Of a stretch of 19,491 nucleotides of DNA, positions 1 through 8,172 are shown piece after piece; position 1 is the first letter of the stretch; each line of letters begins with the position of its first letter. The notes beneath the pieces are model-generated. The model searched no databases. It had not been told where the DNA came from and was given only the letters and a program-made list of their open reading frames with translations. Origin of the DNA: Candidatus Zixiibacteriota bacterium (GTDB lineage Bacteria; Zixibacteria; MSB-5A5; GN15; FEB-12); the NCBI GenBank assembly GCA_030619345.1, contig JAUXBO010000010.1:1-19491 (forward strand). The letters run 5' to 3'. The position numbers and the translations under genes were made by a program.

Positions 1-1427
1 CATTTGGAGGAACATCGTCAGCTTCTCCTATTGTCACGGCCAGTGTCGCCTGTTTACAGGGATACTACAAAGCCAATTTCGGCACTCCCCTGACCGTTGA
101 TTATGCTCGCGAAATTCTGGTCGCTACTGGTACGGCTCAACTGGGCGACACATCCGCGCATATTGGACCACGTCCCGATTTGGCCGCTGCGATTCCTCTT
201 CTTGTTGCTCCGGCCTCTTTATATGCCAGCCCCCTGATGGTCGACACATCACTGAATGAAGGGGAAACTGCTGATTTTGATATCTGGCTCGTCAATCGCT
301 CAGCCATGACAAGTATTGATTTCAGCATAGTCGATAACGACTCACTGTCGCTGAAAGTTGAAGATGATTGGCTCCAGGCGAGTCCATCTGGTGGGACGGT
401 TCCGACATCTGATTCAGTTTTGATAACGGTGACTTTGGATGCTACCGTGATTCCAGCCAGAATCAATCCATACAAAGGTGTTCTTGAAGTCTCGTTCGGC
501 GCCAGTCCGGGTCCTTTGGATTCAATCATCCTGGTTCCGGCTTTTCTGAATGTAACCTGCTTTGACACTACTTTTGAGGTGACCTCCTCCGATGACATCG
601 GCGGCCCGGTTTACGACTGGAAGTCAGCCGAAGAAGGCGGGTTCAAAGTACCCAACGGCAACTTCTACAATGCTCAAGCGGCAACTCCGCTGGATGACGG
701 CAGCGCCGGTCCCTTTACAATCGGCTTCGACTTTAATTTCTATGGCACTGTTTACACCACTTTCTGGGTCGGAGTCAACGGTGCGATTTCTTTCACTGAC
801 AGCGAAGTAAACGTGAATGGTTACTATTCGTCTCTGGACATACCCGGAGCCCCCTTCAGTACCTTTGTGTCGCCTTTCTGGAACGATCTTATCATAGATG
901 ATGCCCTGGTTCCGGATGCTGGCGTGTATATCGACAAAAGGTCCGATACAACAATAATCGAATGGTATCGACTGGCTAATTTCAATCAGTTTGGAGACAC
1001 CCTGACTGACTTTGAGATAATTCTCACCAGCGACCACAATATTATTTACCAGTACAATAATGTTGGCACCAGCGGACTGGAAGATTTAGCTTTGGTAGGC
1101 ATATCCGAACTAGAGTGCAATATGATCAGTTATCTTGATGCCGGTGATATTCCCGAGCACGCCATCAGTAACGGTGAAGCGATCAGGTTCGATCCTAATC
1201 TGGGCATGTGGGTGCAGGCCGGTGACATAGACGGATCGGGTGGTTTTGATATAGCCGATATAACCTACCTGGTGGACTATATGTTCGGCGGGGGACCGGC
1301 ACCAACGCCGCCGGAATCAGCCGATGTTGACTGCGACGGTGGTCTGGACATTACCGATCTGACGTACATTATCGACTACCAGTTCAATGGCGGTCCGGTG
1401 CCCTGCTCTTATTGGGTGGATCTCTAA
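1..1427 (+). CDS. Secreted subtilisin-like (S8) serine protease with C-terminal dockerin, 5'-truncated
   Basis: The open frame runs in from the left edge (first full codon at 3) and gives 474 visible residues. It begins with FGGTSSASPIV, the S8 active-site motif GTSxAxP; the catalytic Ser is residue 5 (codon 15-17). Residues 6-60 match the end of a subtilase catalytic domain. Residues about 79-185 look like a BACON/Ig-type beta domain (WLQASPSGGTVP). Residues about 189-404 form a second beta-rich domain (FDFNFYGTVYTTFWVGVNG) of a type seen in bacterial surface proteins. Residues 407-468 are two EF-hand-like calcium loops (DIDGSGGFDIAD and DVDCDGGLDITD) with GG-rich spacers, a dockerin-like module. 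The protein is probably exported and degrades extracellular or envelope protein; the signal peptide and the Asp and His of the triad lie outside the window. The dockerin may anchor or stabilise it; a cellulosome role is not implied. It is convergent with nuo. The S8 and dockerin calls are firm; the middle domains are by resemblance. Confidence 0.88.
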   Translation, partial: FGGTSSASPIVTASVACLQGYYKANFGTPLTVDYAREILVATGTAQLGDTSAHIGPRPDLAAAIPLLVAPASLYASPLMVDTSLNEGETADFDIWLVNRSAMTSIDFSIVDNDSLSLKVEDDWLQASPSGGTVPTSDSVLITVTLDATVIPARINPYKGVLEVSFGASPGPLDSIILVPAFLNVTCFDTTFEVTSSDDIGGPVYDWKSAEEGGFKVPNGNFYNAQAATPLDDGSAGPFTIGFDFNFYGTVYTTFWVGVNGAISFTDSEVNVNGYYSSLDIPGAPFSTFVSPFWNDLIIDDALVPDAGVYIDKRSDTTIIEWYRLANFNQFGDTLTDFEIILTSDHNIIYQYNNVGTSGLEDLALVGISELECNMISYLDAGDIPEHAISNGEAIRFDPNLGMWVQAGDIDGSGGFDIADITYLVDYMFGGGPAPTPPESADVDCDGGLDITDLTYIIDYQFNGGPVPCSYWVDL

Positions 1428-1454
1428 GAACTCAGATTACTTAAGCTCTTATAA

Positions 1455-1484
1455 AAAAAGGCCCGAAGATTTTCTGGCCTTTTT
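1455..1484. terminator. Bidirectional intrinsic terminator between the S8 protease and nuoN
   Basis: A perfect 9-bp inverted repeat (AAAAAGGCC at 1455-1463 and GGCCTTTTT at 1476-1484) encloses a 12-base loop. On the + strand the stem ends in five T, and on the - strand in seven T. It lies 27 bases after the protease stop and 21 bases after the nuoN stop, so it can end transcription from both sides. Confidence 0.85.
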
Positions 1485-1505
1485 AAGTTTGATTTGTGAG
1501 AGCTT

Positions 1506-2954
1506 CTACAAAAACGCGAAGATCGCAGACTGGGAAATGTCGAGCAGTTGCTGCGGGAAAAGACCAAGCCCAAGAGTACCGGCCAGGGTGATAAGCAGAA
1601 CCACTATTATGGCCGGGCTGTATGTCACGGGCACAAACGTCTGTTGAGGCTGGTCAAAGAAACTCACTTTGATAACCCTCAGGTAGTAGTAGACCGACAC
1701 AAACGAATTCATCACGCCGATTACGACCAACCAGATAAAACCGGACTGTATCGCAGCCGAGAACAGGTAGAATTTCCCGAAAAATCCAACAGTCGGCGGG
1801 AATCCGCACAGGGCAAACATGAACAAGGCCAGCACCGATGAAAGATAGGGATGCAATCGAGAGAATCCTGACAACTCCGAAAAGTCCGACTTGCAGCCGG
1901 TGCGTGTTTCCAGAAGAACCAGCACTGCGAAAGCTCCAGTATTAAAGAGTGCATAAGCAACCAGATAGAACATGGCGGCCGAGACCGCACTGTCACCTCC
2001 GACGGCAAACGCAATGAGGATGTAACCGGCATGAGCAATCGAGGAATATGCCAGCATCCGTTTGATATTGTTTTGTCTGAGCGCCATGATGTTGCCGACG
2101 GTCATTGTCAGCGCCGCCAGCACCCAGAAAACATCGGAGAGCAAACCGATATACGCAAAGCCAAAAACAAACAGTCTGAGCAGCACGGCGAATCCAGCTG
2201 CTTTTGGGCCAACGGAAAAGAAAGCGGTGACCGGAGTGGGCGCCCCCTCGTAGACATCGGGGATCCAGCTATGGAATGGAACGGCACCGACCTTAAAGCC
2301 GAACCCAACCAGAATCATGGCCACGCCAGAATAGAGATACAATTTAAAATTACCGACGATATAATGATAATCGGTCACTAATCTTCGCAGGTCGGTCGTA
2401 CCCGAAGCGCCATACACGAACGCGATTCCCATTAACAGAAAGGCGCTGGCAAACGCTCCCATGACAAAATACTTGATCCCAGCCTCATTAGATTCCGGCG
2501 ACCGTCTGGCCATTCCGGCCATTACATACAGAGGGAGCGACATGATTTCCAGCCCCAGGAACATAACGACCAGGTCGGTGGAATTGGCCATGACCATCAT
2601 CCCCATGGTGGAGATATTGAGCAGGGCATAAAATTCCGGTCGGTTGAGTGATTTATGAGAAAGATACCTATGGGCCATCAGCAAGGTTAGAATAGCGATC
2701 AGAGTGAATATAACCTTGAACGCCGAACCAAAATCATCGCAGGTGACCATACCAAAAAAGCCGGAAGATTGATTACCCCACTGATTCAATGACAGGACAA
2801 GAGCAATAACTAATCCGACAAAAGCAACACCGGGTGAAAGTTTTCCCAGTGACTTTACGTATCCGGTGACAAGGATCAAAAATGCAGATGCCAGAAGCGC
2901 TATCTCAGGACCCAGTAAAGCAAAGTCAATTGATGCAGACGTATAATCTATCAT
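1506..2954 (-). CDS. nuoN: NADH-quinone oxidoreductase subunit N
   Basis: This is one of three antiporter-like proton-pumping subunits of the complex I membrane arm. The 482-residue length is typical. The protein is almost wholly hydrophobic, with about 14 membrane segments. The conserved TM5 glutamate is E136 (LGLEIMSL), the TM7 lysine is K221 (FKVGAVPFHSW), and the family motif HSWIPDVYEGAPTPV follows at 228-241. The ATG is preceded by an AGGAAG Shine-Dalgarno sequence. It is the last gene of the operon, separated from nuoM by the small glutaredoxin-like gene and a 47-base gap, and is followed by the bidirectional terminator. No odd residues were noticed in the core. Confidence 0.97.
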   Translation of the reverse strand: MIDYTSASIDFALLGPEIALLASAFLILVTGYVKSLGKLSPGVAFVGLVIALVLSLNQWGNQSSGFFGMVTCDDFGSAFKVIFTLIAILTLLMAHRYLSHKSLNRPEFYALLNISTMGMMVMANSTDLVVMFLGLEIMSLPLYVMAGMARRSPESNEAGIKYFVMGAFASAFLLMGIAFVYGASGTTDLRRLVTDYHYIVGNFKLYLYSGVAMILVGFGFKVGAVPFHSWIPDVYEGAPTPVTAFFSVGPKAAGFAVLLRLFVFGFAYIGLLSDVFWVLAALTMTVGNIMALRQNNIKRMLAYSSIAHAGYILIAFAVGGDSAVSAAMFYLVAYALFNTGAFAVLVLLETRTGCKSDFSELSGFSRLHPYLSSVLALFMFALCGFPPTVGFFGKFYLFSAAIQSGFIWLVVIGVMNSFVSVYYYLRVIKVSFFDQPQQTFVPVTYSPAIIVVLLITLAGTLGLGLFPQQLLDISQSAIFAFL

Positions 2955-3001
2955 TTCTTCCTACTCTTAGAACAACACACTGTCGTTCCTAATTAGAACC
3001 C

Positions 3002-3217
3002 TCAACCGCCACCGAATCCGACTTTTACTTCGCCATTGTCGACGATAACCGGAACGATTCTCTGGCCATCACTTAGTTTTACCAACTCTTCCTGGGCTCC
3101 GTCGACCTGATGAATGTTGATCTCTTTAAATTGAATACCTTCATCAGTGTAATGCTTTTTGGCTGCGGCACAGTAGGGGCATCCATCTTTTGTGTAGATT
3201 GTAACCTGTGACATCAT
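3002..3217 (-). CDS. Glutaredoxin-like protein, Uxx-star family (Cys form)
   Basis: A 71-residue protein with a minimal thioredoxin/glutaredoxin fold: a first beta strand VTIYTK, the redox motif C14-P-Y-C17 at the start of helix 1, the cis-Pro segment IVPVIVDNG near 54-62, and a glycine-rich end VGFGGG. The short length, the VPVIV segment and the GFGGG tail fit the Uxx-star glutaredoxin-like (seleno)protein family; here the first position is Cys (TGC), not Sec (TGA). Its ATG overlaps the nuoM stop (ATGA), so it is probably translationally coupled to nuoM, with the GGAAGGGG of the nuoM end as Shine-Dalgarno. A second ATG follows directly, so the start could be one codon later. A cytoplasmic thiol-disulfide role is likely; the partner is unknown. 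The glutaredoxin fold is well supported, the subfamily less so. Confidence 0.85.
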   Translation of the reverse strand: MMSQVTIYTKDGCPYCAAAKKHYTDEGIQFKEINIHQVDGAQEELVKLSDGQRIVPVIVDNGEVKVGFGGG

Positions 3218-4797
3218 TCCCCTTCCTTCTCAGCTTTCACAATCAACTCTTGCTCAGCTGTCCGGTCTGCCAAAACAGGTTTTATCGAAAAATCTTCATC
3301 TACTTCCACAGTACCCGATCTTCCCATCTGGTTCATGACCTGCTTCACAGCTGGTTCAATTCTATCAAACAGTGGCTTGGGATACACTCCAATCCAGAAG
3401 ATCAATAACACCAAGGGTATGACAATAATTTTTTCTCGGATACTCAGGTCCTTGAGTCCCTCGTTTTCCTTATTGGTAATTTTTCCGTAGAACATACGCT
3501 GGTACATCCAGAGCATATAGCAGGCTGACAGGATCACTCCACTGGCGGCAATCACCGCGTACCAAACATTGGCTTTGAAAGTACCCAACAGAATGAGGAA
3601 CTCACCAACAAATCCATTGGTCAAAGGCAACCCGATAGACGACAGAGTGACAATCATAAAGACCGCTGAGAACATCGGCATAACTTTGGCCAGCCCTCCG
3701 AATTGGTCGATCAGGCGGGTGTGTCGTCGTTCGTATATCATCCCCACGAGTAAGAACAGCGCCCCGGTCGATATACCATGATTGAGCATCTGAAGAACGG
3801 CGCCTTCCATACCCTGAAGGTTTAGCGCGAACAGACCAAGCATAATAAATCCCATGTGCGACACCGAGGAAAAGGCCACCAATGATTTCACGTCTTTCTG
3901 TACCATGGCCACCAGCGCCCCGTAAATAATTGCAATCAGTGACAACACGGAGATATAAGGGATGAAGGTGACAGTTGCTTCGGGGAACATCGGCATGCAA
4001 ATTCGGATGAAGCCGTAGGTTCCCATTTTGAGCAGAACCCCGGCCAGAATCACCGACCCCGCGGTGGGAGCTTCGACATGGGCATCAGGAAGCCAGGTAT
4101 GGAACGGCCATAACGGAACTTTGATAGCAAAGGCGAGCGCAAAAGCTCCGAATAACCAAAGTTGGGCCTGATGGCCGAGCGGCATCTGCGCCAGTTTGAG
4201 CATGTCAAACGAATATTCTCCAGCAAAACTCTGGTACTCAAATAGAATATACAGAATAGCTACCAGCATCAAAAGCGAGCCAAACATCGTAAACAGAACA
4301 AACTTAATGGCCGCATAAATTCTTCGCACACCGCCCCAGAGACCAATGATAAAATACATGGGGAACAGCATAACTTCCCAAAAGACATAGAACAAAAATA
4401 GATCGAGCGAACAGAAAACGCCGATCATCCCGGTTGCCAAAAGCAACATGGAGATGTAGTAACCTTTGACATTCTGCGTTATCGAATTGAATGAAGCCAG
4501 TATTGCCAGCACGTTGAGAACAGTGGTCATTACGATCAATAAGAGCGATATGCCGTCGATCCCCATGTGGTAGCTTATTCCGAGCGAGGCTACCCACGGA
4601 ATATTAATTTCAAACTGCATCCCGTTGGCCAGCGGTTCAAACATCGCGTAAAGCCAGAAAGAGAGCAGCATGGTGATAAAAGAAATAATAAGGGCAATCG
4701 ATTTGACTGAGTCGTGACGCTCTTTAGGAATCAGCAACAATAGAGCTGCTCCCAAAAGCGGGAAGAATGTCACCAATGTAAGAATCTGAGACTCCAT
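3214..4797 (-). CDS. nuoM: NADH-quinone oxidoreductase subunit M
   Basis: Antiporter-like membrane subunit of complex I, 527 residues, one of the proton channels of the distal arm. The TM5 glutamate is E141 (FWEVMLFPMY), the TM7 lysine is K226 (FAIKVPLWPFHTW), and the hallmark HTWLPDAHVEAPTAGSVILA follows at 233-252, with the TM8 lysine at K257. The C-terminal 35 residues or so are hydrophilic and charged, a tail somewhat longer than usual and probably exposed. The ATG lies 2 bases after the nuoL stop and is preceded by AGAGGATAGGA. The stop codon is shared in an ATGA overlap with the glutaredoxin-like gene. Confidence 0.97.
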   Translation of the reverse strand: MESQILTLVTFFPLLGAALLLLIPKERHDSVKSIALIISFITMLLSFWLYAMFEPLANGMQFEINIPWVASLGISYHMGIDGISLLLIVMTTVLNVLAILASFNSITQNVKGYYISMLLLATGMIGVFCSLDLFLFYVFWEVMLFPMYFIIGLWGGVRRIYAAIKFVLFTMFGSLLMLVAILYILFEYQSFAGEYSFDMLKLAQMPLGHQAQLWLFGAFALAFAIKVPLWPFHTWLPDAHVEAPTAGSVILAGVLLKMGTYGFIRICMPMFPEATVTFIPYISVLSLIAIIYGALVAMVQKDVKSLVAFSSVSHMGFIMLGLFALNLQGMEGAVLQMLNHGISTGALFLLVGMIYERRHTRLIDQFGGLAKVMPMFSAVFMIVTLSSIGLPLTNGFVGEFLILLGTFKANVWYAVIAASGVILSACYMLWMYQRMFYGKITNKENEGLKDLSIREKIIVIPLVLLIFWIGVYPKPLFDRIEPAVKQVMNQMGRSGTVEVDEDFSIKPVLADRTAEQELIVKAEKEGE

Positions 4798-4799
4798 TC

Positions 4800-6737
4800 C
4801 TATCCTCTCATAAACACAGCAATCAGCACCACAACGCCAACTGCAAACCAGGTAGCGTAGGTTCGAACTCGACCGGTCTGAACCTGACGAAGCGATTCGG
4901 AAAGATCATTATAGACAACTGCCACACCATTGATAAGGCCGTCAATCAAAACCACATCGACTACTTTCCATAAGAACAGCGAGAAGTAGACGGTTGGTCG
5001 AACGATCACAGCACCGTAGATTTCATCAATGTAATACTTGTTTAATAGCAGCTTATGCAGTCCTGACATTTTCTTCTGCCAGGCAGTAGCCAGTTCCGGC
5101 TTTTTGTTATAGAACATCCGGGCGACAAATATGGATATTAGCACCAGGCCGACTGAGGCCACCATCAGCGACCACTCCATACCGGCATTTGAGCTGGTTG
5201 ACATTAGGGCATGAGTATCAACGGCATTTCTCCCGCTAGCCATGACCGGCTCCAGCCAATGCTCAAAGTAGTTGGTGGCACCAAGAATGTGCGGCATCCC
5301 AACCCAGCCACCGGCAATGGCAAGCGCGGCAAGGATTATCAGAGGAACTGTCATCGACTTGGGTGACTCATGCAGGTGAGACTTGGTTTCGTCGTCCATC
5401 CGTTCCGGGCCGTGGAAGGTCAAGTACACCAGGCGGAACATGTAGAACGCGGTCAATCCGGCCGTTACAAATCCCAGCACCCAGAATACTGGGTGGCCGT
5501 AATCGGATGAGAATGCCTTCCAGAGAATTTCATCTTTGGAAAAGAAACCGCTCAGCCCCGGTATACCGGTGATCGCCAGAGTTCCGATCAGGAAAGTCCA
5601 GTAAGTTATCGGGATATATTTTTTCAACCCACCCATCTTACGTATATCCTTTTCATCAGACATAGCATGAAGCACCGAGCCCGAAGCGAGGAACAGTAAC
5701 GCTTTGAAAAAGGCGTGCGTCATCAGGTGGAAAATTCCGGCCGTGAAAGCGGCGACACCACAGGCGAGGAACATGTAACCAAGCTGACTGACGGTTGAGT
5801 AGGCAAGTACTCTCTTAATATCATTTTGTGCCAGTCCTATGGTCGCGGCAAAAATCGCGGTCAGCGCTCCAACGACAGCAACGACAAAAAGCGCATCCGG
5901 GGACATCATGTATAAAACGTTCGATCTCACGATCATGTAGACGCCAGCTGTCACCATAGTGGCGGCATGAATCAGCGCCGAAACCGGCGTGGGACCTTCC
6001 ATCGCATCCGGGAGCCAGACAAAAAGCGGTATCTGAGCCGACTTGCCCGTCGCTCCAACAAAGAGCAGCAAGCAAGTTATTGTAATTAAAGAGCCTCCGG
6101 CTATGAAAGCCGCCGGGGCCATGGCGTTAATATCGACAAAATTCAAGCTGCCGACCTGCCAGAAGACAATGAACATGCCGATCAGGAATCCAAAATCTCC
6201 GATTCGATTGACAATGAACGCCTTCTTGCCTGCATCGGCTGCGGACTTCTTGTGATACCAGAAGCCGATGAGAAGATATGAGCAAAGACCAACGCCTTCC
6301 CATCCGACAAACATAAGCAGGAAATTGTCAGCCAGAACCAAGGTCAGCATTGAGAATGTAAAGAGATTTAGATACGTGAAATATCGACCGTATCCCGGGT
6401 CTTTGTGCATGTAGCCAACCGAGTAGACATGGATTAGGAATCCAACCCCCGTCACGACCAGAATCATGACCGCCGAGAGCGGATCAAGCAGGAAGCCCAT
6501 GCTGACATGGAAATTTCCCGAAACAATCCAGGTAAACAGAACCTGTTCAATCATCCGCGAATCAGCCGGAAGCGCCTTTAGCTCAAAGAAAAGAGACAAC
6601 GATAAGGCGAGTGACAAGGCGACTGAGCCACAGCCAATGAGTGTAATTACCGGTCGGGGAATCCTACCGATCAGGAGGCCATTGATAAGAAAGCCGACCA
6701 GCGGTAATATCGGGATCAGATAGAGATATTCAGTCAT
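4800..6737 (-). CDS. nuoL: NADH-quinone oxidoreductase subunit L
   Basis: The largest antiporter-like subunit (645 residues), at the far end of the complex I membrane arm. Visible signatures are E147 in TM5 (FVGWEGVGLCSYLLIGFWY), K232 in TM7 (GKSAQIPLFVWLPDAMEGPTP), and H257 in ALIHAATMV. The C-terminal part contains NKYYIDEIYGAVIVRP and a long hydrophobic and amphipathic stretch that corresponds to the lateral helix clamping the other subunits, then a final membrane segment. It begins 14 bases after nuoK and ends 2 bases before nuoM. Full length, with no sign of damage. Confidence 0.97.
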   Translation of the reverse strand: MTEYLYLIPILPLVGFLINGLLIGRIPRPVITLIGCGSVALSLALSLSLFFELKALPADSRMIEQVLFTWIVSGNFHVSMGFLLDPLSAVMILVVTGVGFLIHVYSVGYMHKDPGYGRYFTYLNLFTFSMLTLVLADNFLLMFVGWEGVGLCSYLLIGFWYHKKSAADAGKKAFIVNRIGDFGFLIGMFIVFWQVGSLNFVDINAMAPAAFIAGGSLITITCLLLFVGATGKSAQIPLFVWLPDAMEGPTPVSALIHAATMVTAGVYMIVRSNVLYMMSPDALFVVAVVGALTAIFAATIGLAQNDIKRVLAYSTVSQLGYMFLACGVAAFTAGIFHLMTHAFFKALLFLASGSVLHAMSDEKDIRKMGGLKKYIPITYWTFLIGTLAITGIPGLSGFFSKDEILWKAFSSDYGHPVFWVLGFVTAGLTAFYMFRLVYLTFHGPERMDDETKSHLHESPKSMTVPLIILAALAIAGGWVGMPHILGATNYFEHWLEPVMASGRNAVDTHALMSTSSNAGMEWSLMVASVGLVLISIFVARMFYNKKPELATAWQKKMSGLHKLLLNKYYIDEIYGAVIVRPTVYFSLFLWKVVDVVLIDGLINGVAVVYNDLSESLRQVQTGRVRTYATWFAVGVVVLIAVFMRG

Positions 6738-6751
6738 CTCAGATCACCAGC

Positions 6752-7054
6752 CTACCATTTGAGCAAATTAAAGCGGTCAATGTTAATCGTTTCTCTATTT
6801 CGATAAAGCGTTATAACCATCGCAAGCCCCACGGCCGCCTCGGCAGCCGCTATTGTCAAAACCAGAAACACAAATGCATGTCCATCCATTATGTTCTGGC
6901 TGCGCGAAAATGCAATTAAACAAAGATTGGCCGAGTTGAGCATCAATTCAACCGACATCAAAAGAACGATCAGATTACGGGAGATTAGAACCCCAACTGT
7001 TCCTATAGCAAACAGGGCGACTCCCACTATTAGATATGCCGAAATCGGTACCAT
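6752..7054 (-). CDS. nuoK: NADH-quinone oxidoreductase subunit K
   Basis: A small three-helix membrane subunit of complex I (related to MrpC). I chose the ATG at 7054, giving exactly 100 residues (MVPISAYLIV...), the usual size. A longer frame opens upstream but overlaps nuoJ, and its extra residues are hydrophilic and unlike the family. The chosen ATG has a strong AGGAG Shine-Dalgarno 5 bases upstream and lies 1 base after the nuoJ stop. The conserved membrane glutamates of the proton path are present as E36 (MSVELMLNSANL) and E72 (AAAEAAVGLA), the same positions as in E. coli NuoK. Confidence 0.97.
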   Translation of the reverse strand: MVPISAYLIVGVALFAIGTVGVLISRNLIVLLMSVELMLNSANLCLIAFSRSQNIMDGHAFVFLVLTIAAAEAAVGLAMVITLYRNRETINIDRFNLLKW

Positions 7055-7055
7055 A

Positions 7056-7652
7056 CTACTCCTGCCCCTCGTTCGTTTTCTGTGAGATTGGTCCAACAGC
7101 CTTTTCGGGCTGGGGAGGAAGTTCATCTTCAGTTGCCCGTCGGGCGATAATTACCGCTCCCACTATAGCCGACAGCAGTAAAACAGAAGTTAGCTCAAAG
7201 GGATACAAGTATCGTGTAAACAGCAGGGTAGCCACTGACTCAACCGAACCAAAAGAATCATCGGCCATGGTTACAATTCCGGCGGAGGTGGTACTTCCTG
7301 CTCCAAGACTCTCACGGATAATAAACGAAAGTTCCAGGAAAATGAGACATGATACGAAGTACTTTACAAATCTGCTGACTGGCGGAGAAGGCTCTCCGAG
7401 GTCTGCAGAAGATCTCAAATTAAGCATCATAATTACAAACAGGAACAACACCAGAATGGCTCCGGAATATACGATGATGAGAACAGCGCCTACAAAAGCC
7501 GCACCGAGTTGGACATAGAGAACTGCCTGACCCACCAACGAAAGTATAAGATAAAGAACCGAAGCGACTGGATTGCGCTGGAAAATCATCATAGTAGCCC
7601 CAAATACGGCTACAAGCGCTGAGATGACAAATATGGCCAGGTCAAGACTCAT
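7056..7652 (-). CDS. nuoJ: NADH-quinone oxidoreductase subunit J
   Basis: Membrane subunit of complex I, 198 residues with five expected helices; TM3 takes part in coupling quinone reduction to proton translocation. Conserved family pieces are PVASVLYLILSLVGQAVLYVQ-type early segments and the VYSGAILVLFLFVIMMLNL stretch with its pi-bulge region. The end is hydrophilic (PPQPEKAVGP and on), longer than the helical core needs and probably disordered. The start ATG overlaps the nuoI stop (ATGA), and the stop lies 1 base before nuoK. The start is supported by a GGAT Shine-Dalgarno about 9 bases upstream. Confidence 0.95.
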   Translation of the reverse strand: MSLDLAIFVISALVAVFGATMMIFQRNPVASVLYLILSLVGQAVLYVQLGAAFVGAVLIIVYSGAILVLFLFVIMMLNLRSSADLGEPSPPVSRFVKYFVSCLIFLELSFIIRESLGAGSTTSAGIVTMADDSFGSVESVATLLFTRYLYPFELTSVLLLSAIVGAVIIARRATEDELPPQPEKAVGPISQKTNEGQE

Positions 7653-8155
7653 GATATTTTATCCGTGACTCCATGCACTTTTCGTACTCTTCGGTAAAGC
7701 CGCTTAAACGGATTATCTTTCCTGGGGTGTTTAACCAGCATCTCTTCTTTTGTATAAATAAACGCATTGCGATTGACATCCGAAAACTCGTAGTCCTGCC
7801 CCAGGAAGATCGCTTCTTCCGGGCAAGCCTCTTCACAGAATCCACAAAAGATGCAGCGAAGCAGGTTGATCTCGTAGATTTTGGCTCTCCGTTCACCCTT
7901 TTCGTTTTCTTCCGGTTCCATATAGATGGCATCGGCCGGACATGCCGCCGCGCACAAACCACAGCAGACACAGCGTTCGGTGCTGTCATCATATCTTTCG
8001 AGATAGTGCTTGCCGCGATAACGAGGTGTCATCGGTTTTTTCTTGTAGGGGTAGTCAAGCGTTACCGGCTTTTTGAAGAAATGCCTCAGCGTTACCACAA
8101 ATCCGAGCGGCATTTTCAAAAAGACATTTCCAACAGCTTTTAGTACTTCGTTCAT
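7649..8155 (-). CDS. nuoI: NADH-quinone oxidoreductase subunit I (2[4Fe-4S])
   Basis: The 8Fe ferredoxin-type subunit (168 residues) that carries clusters N6a and N6b and links NuoG to NuoB in the electron wire. The two CxxCxxCxxxCP motifs are C62-C65-C68-C72 (CVCCGLCAAACP, with an extra Cys at 64) and C101-C104-C107-C111 (CIFCGFCEEACP). The N terminus has the short amphipathic helix (LGFVVTLRHFFKKPVTLDYP) that docks to the membrane arm. The gene starts 17 bases after nuoH, has a weak Shine-Dalgarno, and overlaps nuoJ by 4 bases. Confidence 0.97.
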   Translation of the reverse strand: MNEVLKAVGNVFLKMPLGFVVTLRHFFKKPVTLDYPYKKKPMTPRYRGKHYLERYDDSTERCVCCGLCAAACPADAIYMEPEENEKGERRAKIYEINLLRCIFCGFCEEACPEEAIFLGQDYEFSDVNRNAFIYTKEEMLVKHPRKDNPFKRLYRRVRKVHGVTDKIS

Positions 8156-8172
8156 CTTAAATTACCAAACAA

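Noticed and set aside
3002..3217. Possible selenoprotein decoding in the glutaredoxin-like gene
   Set aside because: Both redox positions are ordinary Cys codons (TGC and TGT), and no in-frame TGA is needed to complete the domain.
6752..7126. A 124-residue form of NuoK with a basic N-terminal extension
   Set aside because: The extra 24 codons lie inside nuoJ and are unlike the family; the ATG at 7054 has a good Shine-Dalgarno and gives the standard 100 residues.
7036..7518. A 160-codon + strand open frame opposite nuoJ/nuoK
   Set aside because: It overlaps two well-supported nuo genes on the other strand and has low-complexity Ser/Thr/Arg content typical of antisense frames.
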